A stretch of DNA of 64,000 bases from Gemmatimonadota bacterium (GTDB lineage Bacteria; Gemmatimonadota; Gemmatimonadetes; Longimicrobiales; Gaopeijiaceae), in NCBI GenBank assembly GCA_009838975.1, contig VXQO01000117.1, positions 1 to 64,000 of the forward strand. The letters run 5' to 3'. The position numbers and the translations under genes were made by a program. The notes under the pieces were generated by a model. That model had not been told where the DNA came from. It searched no databases and saw only the letters and a list, made by a program, of their open reading frames with translations. Each line of letters starts with the position of its first letter. Positions within the stretch are counted from its first letter, which is position 1. Shown piece after piece: positions 18,091-26,140 of the stretch.

Positions 18091-19365
18091 TCACATTCCC
18101 GGGCTCGCCGCCGGTGGGCTCGCGAGCTTGCCGGCAAAGAGTATAGTGCCGGAAAGGCGCTCCCGGATGAAGAAGAGGAAGGGGCGGTCCGCGCGCACGA
18201 CCGGGCCGGCGGAGGATTCGCGTATCTCGACCACGGTTGCGGCGGCCGCCTCCGTGCCCTCCTCGTTGACTTCCACCCAGGACTTCTGCTTGACCTCGGA
18301 GATGAACAGGCCGCTGACGTGAGAGAGTCTGCTGAAGTCGGCCCGCCGGTCGAATGCGTCGACCATGCCCAGCGCGGCGAGGTCGTCGTTGAGCTTGCGC
18401 TCGTAGGGCAACCGAAAGCGCGGAAGGTACAGCAGCAGTTCGGTATCGTTGAAGCCGCCGGCGATGTCCTCCCATTCGGCTGCGTCGAGCGACGCCGCGA
18501 GGACGTCCACGGTCACGCCTTGCCTCGGTAGTAGTACGGTCATCGAAAACGCACGGCCCCCGTACGGCAGGTCCACGGCCTGGAACCGGTCGTTCTCCTG
18601 ATACGGGAGTTCTCTGTGGAAGGTCATCAGCGGCACGGTCCGAACGGAACCGTCGTCGAGATGGAACGGCTCGGGTCGGGTGTCGGACGGATCGAATTGG
18701 TAGGTCCACGAACCCTTGAAGTAGATCGTGTTGATCAGATACATGACGACACTCACGGGAATCACCGCGGGGACGATGTCCTCGATGCGACCGTTTGTCG
18801 CGGCCTTGACCCACTCGTTGATCCGCGCGGACACGGCGGGGTTAGCGAAATCGAGTTCCGCGACCTCGGCACCAAAGGTCTCTCGCACGGAGGCCAGGAA
18901 GTCCGCATGCACCGGGAAGCCCTGCCGGGTCCACACGGAGTTGCCGATCGCGGTCTCCACGGCGGGATCGAGACCGACCAGGAGGTCGATCAGGGACTCG
19001 TAGGAGGCGTTGATCTCTTCCTGCGTCAGGGTCCCGAACCCGAGGACGCCGCGCATCTGGTCCCAGGTCTCCCCCGCCGCGCCGTTGAGGGTCATTCCAA
19101 GGGCCATCGACGCCGAGAGCGGCGACAGGAAGAGGTCCTCGCTGGGGCGGTTGGCCTGGCCGAGGAGATCGAAGGTGAAACGGTTGCTCGCCCCGATGAT
19201 CTCGCCCTCCGCCGCGGTCAGGGCGCGCGGAAGCTCGGTGATTTCGTGTGCGCCGGGACCGGTGACCGAATCTCCGCACCCGGTGACGGCAAGCATGAGG
19301 ATGGTTGCCGTACCGGGGAACCGCAGCGGTGGCCGGTGACTTCCTTCGCTGTCCAATGTTCGCAT
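18091..19365 (-). CDS. Serpin-family protease inhibitor, lipoprotein
   Basis: A suicide inhibitor of serine (or cysteine) proteases, predicted to be lipid-anchored. The ATG at 19365 gives a signal ending in LMLAVTGC (Cys30); a weak TTG at 19413 would extend it. The serpin core is clear: FLSPLSASMALGMTLNGAAG, YFKGSWTYQFDP and a C-terminal RPFLFFIRE with GTILFAGKLA. The reactive-loop hinge VNEEGTEAAAAT has small residues at P12-P9, the hallmark of inhibitory serpins. By the 17-residue rule P1-P1' would be Ser-Ser in RESSAG, with an Arg at P3, so target specificity is uncertain. Confidence 0.92.
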   Translation of the reverse strand: MRTLDSEGSHRPPLRFPGTATILMLAVTGCGDSVTGPGAHEITELPRALTAAEGEIIGASNRFTFDLLGQANRPSEDLFLSPLSASMALGMTLNGAAGETWDQMRGVLGFGTLTQEEINASYESLIDLLVGLDPAVETAIGNSVWTRQGFPVHADFLASVRETFGAEVAELDFANPAVSARINEWVKAATNGRIEDIVPAVIPVSVVMYLINTIYFKGSWTYQFDPSDTRPEPFHLDDGSVRTVPLMTFHRELPYQENDRFQAVDLPYGGRAFSMTVLLPRQGVTVDVLAASLDAAEWEDIAGGFNDTELLLYLPRFRLPYERKLNDDLAALGMVDAFDRRADFSRLSHVSGLFISEVKQKSWVEVNEEGTEAAAATVVEIRESSAGPVVRADRPFLFFIRERLSGTILFAGKLASPPAASPGM

Positions 19366-19426
19366 GACCGTGGCGGATGTTACGTTCGTGGCAAACCCGA
19401 GGGTGCCAGGCAAGGGATGGATAACA

Positions 19427-19733
19427 ATGTCACTTTCCCGACGAGAGTTTGTACAGGGAGCCGACGACGCTGGGCGCTCCGGGCGACCCTCCGTTCGGCT
19501 ACGAGCAGGCGGTGCAGGACATAGCGAGCTGGCACGGGTGGGACTTCCACGAGCAGTTCCACTTCAAGCCGGAGGTCGACGTGCGCTGGCCGCCCTTCAT
19601 CGAGGAACTCGACCGCCCGGAGAAGATGCACATCATCGCCGAGCGGCTGGAGCAGCGGGGATTCTCGGGCAGCGAGGTCGCCCAGATCATGGGCGGCAAC
19701 TTCATGCGGGTGTACGAGGAGATTCTGGGGTAG
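19427..19733 (+). pseudogene. Remnant of a Tat-exported M19 membrane dipeptidase
   Basis: The ATG at 19427 begins MSLSRREFVQG, a typical twin-arginine signal start. In a frame shifted by one, the DNA then encodes about 85 residues ending EQRGFSGSEVAQIMGGNFMR, the conserved C-terminus of M19 (renal dipeptidase-like) enzymes. An intact M19 protein has roughly 350-450 residues, so the metal-binding core is gone. The joint falls near 19450-19490. I read this as an internal deletion with a frameshift, leaving both gene ends. Only the C-terminal part could still be translated. Confidence 0.7.
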
Positions 19734-19754
19734 CTTGCGGATCCGGCGGCCCTG

Positions 19755-20159
19755 TCAGACGGACGCGCGAGGCTCGATTCGCGAGCGTATCCAGTCAGCG
19801 ATTGCTTCCTCGCCAAGCCTGCCGGATGCAATGGCCGTCATCTTGTCGACCACTTCCTCATCGGAAGCCACAAGGTCATATCCGTTGAGGCCGAGGAAGA
19901 CAACCGCTGCCAGGAATGAGATGCGCTTGTTGCCGTCACGGAACGGGTGATTGGTGCAAATCCCGAAGGCATAGCCAGCGGCGAGACGTGACAGATCCGA
20001 GTTGGGTTCATAGCTCCATCTCTGCCTTGCGCGCGCCAGCCCCGACTCGAGAGCGTTCTCGTCTCGAATGCCGATCAGACCGCCGTGTTCGCGGAGTTGG
20101 TCGAAATGGACTGCCTCAATGACCAGCCTGGGAACCCACAATGGTTCCTGCGGTGTCAC
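19755..20159 (-). CDS. doc: Doc-type toxin of a type II toxin-antitoxin pair (Fic fold)
   Basis: The Fic-fold motif HPFRDGNKR (His71 to Arg79) is the Doc form. Phage P1 Doc phosphorylates EF-Tu rather than AMPylating proteins. At 134 residues it is a typical Doc length, with the N-terminal LVIEAVHFDQLREHGGLIGIRDE. The GTG start at 20159 overlaps the antitoxin stop (GTGA), so toxin translation is coupled to antitoxin. The partner is AbrB/MazE-like rather than Phd. Confidence 0.9.
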   Translation of the reverse strand: MTPQEPLWVPRLVIEAVHFDQLREHGGLIGIRDENALESGLARARQRWSYEPNSDLSRLAAGYAFGICTNHPFRDGNKRISFLAAVVFLGLNGYDLVASDEEVVDKMTAIASGRLGEEAIADWIRSRIEPRASV

Positions 20160-20383
20160 CTGGCCAGTTCCCTGAGTGCTCCCCGATAGCGTTTCTGGGC
20201 CTCGGCTGCTATCGCCAACCCCTGGTCTACATTGAGATCGTAAGGGCTCAGAAGGATCCCGTTTGCCGTCTCCACGGCCAACACGTCATCACCGGCCTCC
20301 AGGTGAAGGCGTTCCGCCATATCCTTTGGCAGCGTGGCCCCGATAGACCCGCCCATGCGCCGTAGTTTGACATTTCTAACCAT
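20156..20383 (-). CDS. AbrB/MazE/SpoVT-type antitoxin
   Basis: A 75-residue swapped-hairpin AbrB DNA-binding protein: VRNVKLRRMGGSIGATLPK, then LEAGDDVLAVET. It probably neutralises the Doc toxin through its C-terminal tail and represses its own promoter (family knowledge). The ATG at 20383 is chosen for the GGAGG seven bases upstream. An in-frame start 7 codons earlier (20404) lacks a site. It is the first gene of the pair. Confidence 0.88.
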   Translation of the reverse strand: MVRNVKLRRMGGSIGATLPKDMAERLHLEAGDDVLAVETANGILLSPYDLNVDQGLAIAAEAQKRYRGALRELAR

Positions 20384-20561
20384 CGTGCCACCTCCGTGTA
20401 GCACCCGAATGCTACTCTAGTCCGCACATTCTCACAAGACAGTCGAAATGGACGCCTCTCGGCGTCGTGGCCATCCGCCAACTCCTGTCCGACTTGCGCG
20501 GCATTCTCTCATCGGCTACATGGACACACACTCTCATGACCGACGCTATGAAGTGCAGAGA

Positions 20562-21653
20562 ATGCCCCCGAAGCGCCTGACCTGGTTGGCTGTCCGTATC
20601 GCGGCCGGTGTCACACTGATCGTCGGGTCCTTCGGATATGCGTTCACCGGGGTCCACACCGATGTCCTGATAGGAGCGGGCTGCGGGGTTGCGTTCGGAG
20701 TGGGTGTCGGCCTCCGGGGGCGCTCGACGGGTGGCCAGTGGACCGGTATCCTGATCGGCTCGATGGTGGGGATCGCCGCGGTGTCTCTTGCCGGGGCGCT
20801 ATCTGGCGATCGATGGGGATTGATCATCCCGACCACGCTCGCCTTGGCGGTCGGCCTCATCAGCGGGATCCGCGGGCCATCGCTTGTGGGCTATCGCGAC
20901 CTGGGGCGCGAAACGTTCATCATGTCCGTGCTACTCGCGCTGGGGCTCCTTCCCTATGTATTGGTCGCCTCCTTCCGCACCTTGCTGATACCGATTGTGA
21001 TACTGATCCAGCCTTTCCTTTTGGCGCCGTGGACCGCGCTGATGGTCGGCTTCCTCAGCCGCCGCCGGGAGGGTTGGCAAGATGCCCGTCCTCCCCGGCT
21101 TCTGGTGCTGGGCGCCGTTGCAGTACTGGTCGTCATGGGTATTCTGTTTGCGTCCGAGGTCAGTGGGCCTGCGGTGGTCGTCGTGCTCATCGCCGCCGGT
21201 GTCCTGGCTGTGTTGCTGGTGGCGCTCCCGGCGGGCGCATTCCTTCTTGGCCGCGCCGTGATAACCTGGCTGCAGCCGCGGCTTCAGGTGTACGCTCGCC
21301 TTGCCGACTACCTGCGCGTCATGTGGGTCCCGATCGGAGGGTTTGCCGTAGGCTATCTGACGATCATCGCCCTGTTCGCCGGGTTCTACGGGACGCTGGA
21401 GCGTTTTCGTCCAGGCTCGTTTGCCGGCGCCGGCACAGGAATCACCGATTGGCTGTCCTTCGCGTTCTTCACCGCCCTTGGCCAGGACTTCGCGACCGTT
21501 GCCCCGGTCTCCGTCGCCGCGAGCGTACTGGTGGGAATCCACCTGATCTTCTCGGCGGGGTGGGCGCTTGTCTTGTTTGCGGCCGTGATGTCGTCCATCC
21601 GGCCGAAGCTTGACCGGATCGCACAGCGCCTCGGAGACGAGAGCCGCGACTGA
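20562..21653 (+). CDS. Polytopic membrane protein with a degenerate ion-channel-like pore loop
   Basis: About ten hydrophobic helices are visible, and I recognise no family with certainty. The last two helices (GGFAVGYLTIIALFAGFY and the one around VGIHLIFSAGWALVLF) flank a re-entrant-looking stretch DWLSFAFFTALGQDFATVAP. It resembles the pore helix and filter region of two-TM potassium channels (typically TVGYGD) but lacks the filter residues. The start is uncertain: ATG 20562 gives a normal membrane N-terminus, and in-frame ATGs at 20520 and 20448 are possible. None has a strong ribosome site. No operon partner is evident. Confidence 0.6.
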   Translation: MPPKRLTWLAVRIAAGVTLIVGSFGYAFTGVHTDVLIGAGCGVAFGVGVGLRGRSTGGQWTGILIGSMVGIAAVSLAGALSGDRWGLIIPTTLALAVGLISGIRGPSLVGYRDLGRETFIMSVLLALGLLPYVLVASFRTLLIPIVILIQPFLLAPWTALMVGFLSRRREGWQDARPPRLLVLGAVAVLVVMGILFASEVSGPAVVVVLIAAGVLAVLLVALPAGAFLLGRAVITWLQPRLQVYARLADYLRVMWVPIGGFAVGYLTIIALFAGFYGTLERFRPGSFAGAGTGITDWLSFAFFTALGQDFATVAPVSVAASVLVGIHLIFSAGWALVLFAAVMSSIRPKLDRIAQRLGDESRD

Positions 21654-21799
21654 CCGGCAGCCAGCCACCTTGCGCAAAGCGCCGATCGCTCCCGCTGCTT
21701 GCGCGCCCCGTCCGCCGCCCCCATGCTGGCACGCCCGAGACCGTCGTCACCGGTGAGGCCCGGCAGGAACGGTCGTCACGCAATCAGCGGAGGATACCG

Positions 21800-22693
21800 A
21801 TGACCAAACGAAAGAAGGCGAGCGATTTCCCCAAGGAGGTACTGGCCCTCTTCGATGGCTACGTACACGGGCACATTCAGCGTCGGGACTTCCTGGAGGG
21901 GGCCGGCAAGGTGCTGGGCGGCGGAGCGGCTGCGGCGGCGGTCCTCGAGGCACTTCGTCCCAACTACGCGTGGGCGCGGCAGGTGGCGACCGACGATGCC
22001 CGGATCCGGCAGGATTACGTCACCTACCCCTCTCCGGACGGCTCGGGGAACATGCGCGGCTACATGGCCGTGCCCGCCGGCGCGACGGAGCCCGAGCCCG
22101 CGGTCCTCGTCATCCACGAGAATCGCGGCCTGAACCCCTACATCGAAGACGTGGTCCGCAGGTTCGCCGTTGCGGGCTTCGTGGCGCTGGGGCCGGACGC
22201 TCTCACTCCCCTGGGTGGCTATCCCGGCAATGACGACGAGGGCCGGGTGATGCAGCGGCAGCTCGACCGGGACGTGATGATGGAGGACTGGGTGGCGGCG
22301 TTCCGGTTCCTGAGGGACCACGAGACGACCACCGGGCGAGTCGGGGCCGTCGGGTTCTGCTACGGCGGCGGAGTGGTGAATCAGCTCGCGGTCCGGCTTC
22401 CGGACCTGGGGGCCGGCGTGCCGTTCTACGGGTCGGCGGCGGCCCCGGAGGACGCGCCCTCGATACAGGCGCCCCTCATGATCCAGCTCGCCGGCCTGGA
22501 TGAGCGGATCAACGCCCGCTACCCGGCCTACCAGGAGGCGCTGGAGGCGAATGGGAAGGACTTCGTGGTCCACATGTATGAGGGCGCAAACCACGGCTTC
22601 CACAACGACACGACCCCTCGTTACGACCAGGAAGCCGCCAGCCTCGCGCAGGAGCGCACCATCGCGTTCTTCAACGAGCACCTGCGGGGCTGA
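21800..22693 (+). CDS. Dienelactone hydrolase-family protein with Tat-like signal
   Basis: An alpha/beta hydrolase of 297 residues. The DLH triad is Cys187 (GFCYGGG), Asp234 (LAGLDERIN) and His265 (ANHGFHND), with the helper Glu107 in HENRG. Residues 28-50 (RRDFLEGAGKVLGGG then an Ala-rich run) form a twin-arginine-type signal, so the enzyme is probably periplasmic. Homologues are often annotated as carboxymethylenebutenolidases, but the true substrate is unknown. The ATG at 21800 has GGAGG eight bases upstream. It is monocistronic and convergent with the NicX/M29-like operon. Confidence 0.88.
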   Translation: MTKRKKASDFPKEVLALFDGYVHGHIQRRDFLEGAGKVLGGGAAAAAVLEALRPNYAWARQVATDDARIRQDYVTYPSPDGSGNMRGYMAVPAGATEPEPAVLVIHENRGLNPYIEDVVRRFAVAGFVALGPDALTPLGGYPGNDDEGRVMQRQLDRDVMMEDWVAAFRFLRDHETTTGRVGAVGFCYGGGVVNQLAVRLPDLGAGVPFYGSAAAPEDAPSIQAPLMIQLAGLDERINARYPAYQEALEANGKDFVVHMYEGANHGFHNDTTPRYDQEAASLAQERTIAFFNEHLRG

Positions 22694-22801
22694 GTCGGCA
22701 GGCCGCCTATTGTACGTTGGGCCCAGGTTGGCGGGCGGTAGTGGTCAGCGGTGGGCGGGAGTGACACACCCGGAAAACGTTCCAGCTGAAACGTTGCAGA
22801 T

Positions 22802-22820
22802 CTATTCAGGGTTTGAATAG
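22802..22820. terminator. AT-rich stem-loop in the convergent gap, possible terminator
   Basis: CTATTCA (22802-22808) and TGAATAG (22814-22820) form a perfect 7-bp stem with a 5-nt loop between the convergent hydrolase and NicX-like genes. No T-run follows. Upstream, two AACGTT hexamers lie 8 bp apart (about 22780-22800). A termination role is inferred from position only. Confidence 0.3.
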
Positions 22821-22849
22821 TTGGGTGAGACCGACAGGAATCCGGGTAC

Positions 22850-23812
22850 TCAACCTTCCAAGCGAATCTCGCCGTCGCGAAGCACCAGTTCCTCGTCGAT
22901 CCACACCGTCGGGGCTCGTGTAACCGCATCGAAGTGGGTCTTCGCGGACACGCTGCCGCCCAGGTTGGCGGACGTGCCGATCCCGATGTGCACCGTGCCG
23001 TTCACGCCTTCGTCGTTGAGCATCTCGCCCGTGAACTCGGTGCAGGCCGGATTCAAGCCAAAGGCGAACTGGGCCAGGTTGTAGACCCAGCGATCCTCCT
23101 GGCGGGCGAGCAGATCGGCGAGGAAGTCGGCCTGGTCCCCACCCTCGATGCGCGTGACGAAGCCCTTGGAAATGTGGAAGGTGACCGGGTGGCTGACCGG
23201 GCCCACGCCGTAGTACGGGATGCTCCCGTCGCAAACGAACATGCCTTCGGCGGTTCCCTGGGTAGGCGCACAATTGGCTTCGATGTTTGGGACCGCCGAG
23301 AAGCCGGGTCCATCGAGCAGGCAGGCATGGCTGTTCCCGGTGACGCCCGCGAGGCTCATGCTCAGGTCCGTGCCGGATGGATTGGTGACCCACAGCCGCG
23401 TGCCGGCGCTAAGCCTGGCCGCGAGGGCGCGGCACAGCGGCTGGCGCGCGCGAAAGTCCGTAAAGAGTCCGCCTTCACGCATCATCCGTTCGGTGAAGGC
23501 GGTCATCGACAGGACGCGGGCGCCCGCACCGATGGCTTCGCGTACGGCGCGCGTGTGCGCCATGGCAAGAGTCACCGGTAGGAAGACGACGTCGGCGGCC
23601 GCCAGAGCCGCGGCGACGGGCGCCCCCGGCTCCTCGTTGTCGATGGACCGCTCCGGCGGGATCAGGATGCTCGCTACAGCTCCGGCCTCGCGTGCCTCGT
23701 CGGCGACGGCCTCGGCGATGCTTATCCGCTCCGGATCGGTCACGATCACCGCGTTTTCGGCGGCCTGGACGTTGGCGCACGTCCGCACGAGGATTCTCGC
23801 GCCCGCCTTCAT
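22850..23812 (-). CDS. NicX-like metalloenzyme (M29 aminopeptidase / dihydroxypyridine dioxygenase superfamily), paralogue A
   Basis: The family includes M29 aminopeptidases and NicX, the non-heme iron 2,5-dihydroxypyridine 5,6-dioxygenase of nicotinate catabolism. NicX uses a His-His-x-Asp set. Here His275 (TVHIGIG) and His293/Asp295 (KTHFDAV) fit that pattern, with Glu263 in TGEML. It is 320 residues, with FVCDGSIPYYG before the metal region. The ATG at 23812 overlaps the stop of a six-codon ORF (ATG 23829) that carries the good AGGAGG site, so initiation may be coupled. Paralogue B lies 30 bp upstream. Substrate not established. Confidence 0.8.
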   Translation of the reverse strand: MKAGARILVRTCANVQAAENAVIVTDPERISIAEAVADEAREAGAVASILIPPERSIDNEEPGAPVAAALAAADVVFLPVTLAMAHTRAVREAIGAGARVLSMTAFTERMMREGGLFTDFRARQPLCRALAARLSAGTRLWVTNPSGTDLSMSLAGVTGNSHACLLDGPGFSAVPNIEANCAPTQGTAEGMFVCDGSIPYYGVGPVSHPVTFHISKGFVTRIEGGDQADFLADLLARQEDRWVYNLAQFAFGLNPACTEFTGEMLNDEGVNGTVHIGIGTSANLGGSVSAKTHFDAVTRAPTVWIDEELVLRDGEIRLEG

Positions 23813-23842
23813 GTCGCCGGGCCCTTCATGCCACGTCCTCCT

Positions 23843-24856
23843 TCACACCAGCACCTCCGTGTCCCGCTGCACCACCCGGCCGTCGACGGCGATCGTCGGC
23901 GCCCACATGAGCAGGTCGTAGTGGGTCGGCGCCACGATTTCGCCACCCAGGGTGTGGCTGGTGCCGATGCCGATGTGGATCGTGCCCAGGACGCCCTCGT
24001 CCTCAAGCATCTCGCCGGTGAGGCGGGCGTTCGGGTTCAGGCCCACGCCCAGCTCGGCGACGTTAAAGCAGTGGGGGTCGGCGAAGGACTCCAGGTGCTC
24101 CCGCAGGAAGTCGGCCTGCGCGCCGCCGGTCATCTCGACGATGTAGCCGTCTCGCACCGAGCAGACGATGGGCTCGTCCAGGACCCCGATTCCGAGGTAG
24201 GGCACCGACGCGTCGACGATGATCGTGCCTTCGGCCGACCCGGTGACCGGCACCACGTTGACCTCGATGTCGGGGACGGGGGCGAGCTCGCCGGGCGCCG
24301 GAATGTTCGTCAGCACGTTGGCGACGCGGCCCTCGATGCCGAACCGGAGGTCGGTGCCGCGGGGCGAGGTAAGCCGCACCGAACTGCCGGCCGTAAACGC
24401 GGCCCCCAGGCGGCGGCAAACGGCGGCCTGGGCCTCGAAGTCGGTGTCCAGCAGCGCCGGACTGGTCATGATCGCGTCGGTGTAGGCCGTCATCATGCAT
24501 ACGCGCGCGCCCGCGTCAAGCGCGGCCCGCATCGCTCGCGTGTGGGTGATCGAGATGCTCACGGGCGAGAAGATCACGGCGGCCTCCGCCATCGCCCGAG
24601 CCACCGGCGGAGGCGGTTCCTGCCCGTCCTGGTCGCGCACAGGGATGATGCACACGGTGACCGCGGCCCCGGCCTCGCGGGCGGCAGCCGCCACGGCATC
24701 CGCGTACCGTCGCATCGTGGGGTCGGTCACGACGACGACCGCCTCGCCCGCCCGAACGCGTCCGTTGACGTGCACGAGTCGGTGGGCGCCGGGGCCCAGG
24801 GACGCGGCAGAGGCCAGCGACGCGGCGGGAGGCGGGTCAGCGCCCGCGTCAGCCAC
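23843..24856 (-). CDS. NicX-like metalloenzyme, paralogue B
   Basis: A tandem paralogue of the preceding gene over nearly its whole length: VVVVTDP, HTRAMRAALDAGARV, TGEMLEDEGV, TIHIGIGTS and PTHYDLL are shared. With the GTG start at 24856, the metal set is His294, His312 and Asp314. That GTG has GGGAG five bases upstream and overlaps the symporter stop by eight bases; ATGs at 24889 and 24877 would overlap more. The pair plus the upstream transporter look like one uptake-and-degradation operon. M29 peptidase activity is the alternative to ring cleavage. Confidence 0.8.
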   Translation of the reverse strand: MADAGADPPPAASLASAASLGPGAHRLVHVNGRVRAGEAVVVVTDPTMRRYADAVAAAAREAGAAVTVCIIPVRDQDGQEPPPPVARAMAEAAVIFSPVSISITHTRAMRAALDAGARVCMMTAYTDAIMTSPALLDTDFEAQAAVCRRLGAAFTAGSSVRLTSPRGTDLRFGIEGRVANVLTNIPAPGELAPVPDIEVNVVPVTGSAEGTIIVDASVPYLGIGVLDEPIVCSVRDGYIVEMTGGAQADFLREHLESFADPHCFNVAELGVGLNPNARLTGEMLEDEGVLGTIHIGIGTSHTLGGEIVAPTHYDLLMWAPTIAVDGRVVQRDTEVLV

Positions 24857-26015
24857 GGTCTCTCCCGAAGTACTCATCGAACCGGCCATCGAAAATGATC
24901 GCGGTGTAGCCGTCGCCGGTACAGTTGGTCGCCGTGCGGAGCATGTCGGGTATGCCGCCCGAGAGCGCGATCCAGCTCGCGACGAAGTCGCCCTGCGCCT
25001 GGCCCTCCAGACCCAGGATGCTCGCGAACAGCGTCGCGCTCCAGAGCGCCGTCCCCATACCGGCCGGCAGCCCCGGCGCCGCGATCGTGAACAGGACGAC
25101 GGCCGGCCACGCGGCCAGCATCATCACCCAGCTCAGCTCCATGCCGAAGACGTAGCTCACGACGAACGGTCCATAGGCGAGGTAGGCCAGCGCGCTCGCG
25201 TCCAGGTTCACCACGGCGCCGAATGGCAGGACGAAGTCGGCCACCTCGTCGCGGACGCCCGCCTTCTTCGCGTTGGCGAGGTTCACGGGCAGCGTCGCCA
25301 GCGACGAACACGTGCCCGCGGCGAACATCGCGGTCGGCACATAGTACCCGCTCAGCACGGGTCCCACGCGCCGGCGCCCCACCCGGCGCACGAGCACGAA
25401 CGTGTAGAACGCCCACCACATGAGCACGAGCGCCGCCGTGTAGCCGGTCATGGTGAGGTAGTGGGCCAGCCCCAGGCTCGCGCCGAAGCGCACCCCCAGT
25501 GTGACGCCGAACGCCAGGATGAGCGGGAGCATGGCGTAGGCCAGACTGCCGCCCGCCCTCTCGATTGCGCCGGCGACTCTCCGCAGCACTCCGTAGGTCG
25601 GATCGTGGCGCGCGCCGAAGAGCCCGAGCAGCACGCCCGCGAGGATCGCCAGCAACGGCCGGGAGGCCCCGCCCTCCCCGAGGCTCTGCAGCATCGCGAC
25701 CGCTTCCGTCCATACACCCTGGTTCCCCGCCGTTAGCGGGATGCGAAAAATCGCGGCCGAGGCCACCAGCGCGATCAGACCCGCGACCGTCGACGTGAAG
25801 ACGTACCAGAGAACGACCGCCCCCGCGAAGCGGCCCGCCAGCCCCCGCCGAACCAGCGTCGCGATCGCAGGGCTCAGCGCGGCGAGGATCAGCAGCGGCA
25901 CCACCGCGACGACCCAGCCGATCAGCGTCGACGTGGCGTCGGCCACGGGCGCAAGCGGTCCGGGAAAGAAGCCGCCCGCGGCCAGGCCCATCACGAGCGC
26001 CAAAAACGTCCACAC
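24849..26015 (-). CDS. Dicarboxylate/amino acid:cation symporter (DAACS/SDF family)
   Basis: A sodium- or proton-coupled importer of dicarboxylates or acidic or neutral amino acids in the inner membrane. Family motifs are AGTCSSLATLPVN (HP1), LPFGAVVNLDASAL (TM7), the HP2 region SGGIPDMLRT and the substrate-binding TM8 RTATNCTGDGYTA. At 388 residues it is slightly short at the N-terminus, and the GTG at 26015 is the first usable start in frame. It is first in the operon with the two NicX-like genes, so its substrate is probably what they act on. Divergent from the S9 gene. Confidence 0.9.
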   Translation of the reverse strand: MWTFLALVMGLAAGGFFPGPLAPVADATSTLIGWVVAVVPLLILAALSPAIATLVRRGLAGRFAGAVVLWYVFTSTVAGLIALVASAAIFRIPLTAGNQGVWTEAVAMLQSLGEGGASRPLLAILAGVLLGLFGARHDPTYGVLRRVAGAIERAGGSLAYAMLPLILAFGVTLGVRFGASLGLAHYLTMTGYTAALVLMWWAFYTFVLVRRVGRRRVGPVLSGYYVPTAMFAAGTCSSLATLPVNLANAKKAGVRDEVADFVLPFGAVVNLDASALAYLAYGPFVVSYVFGMELSWVMMLAAWPAVVLFTIAAPGLPAGMGTALWSATLFASILGLEGQAQGDFVASWIALSGGIPDMLRTATNCTGDGYTAIIFDGRFDEYFGRDRG

Positions 26016-26088
26016 GTAGGTGGGGATCCTGCGTCGCGCGGTCAGCCGTGCCTCCTCGTCAGGTCCTCGTCGATCTCGCTCCCACTGC

Positions 26089-26104
26089 GTATCATAAGGG
26101 ATAC
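26089..26104. promoter_or_regulatory. Small inverted repeat in the divergent symporter/S9 gap
   Basis: GTATC (26089-26093) and GATAC (26100-26104) are separated by 6 bp, in the 125-bp gap between the divergent symporter and S9 genes. The arm length and spacing resemble a dimeric-regulator site, but 5-bp arms can occur by chance. Confidence 0.25.
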
Positions 26105-26140
26105 ACGCCGACCACCAACCGATCAGCAGCGAGGCTCACC

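Noticed and set aside
19364-19888. 174-codon frame read as one intact Tat protein
   Set aside because: After the Tat start it runs out of frame with the M19 C-terminus and into antisense of the Doc gene. The M19 remnant in the next frame explains the locus better.
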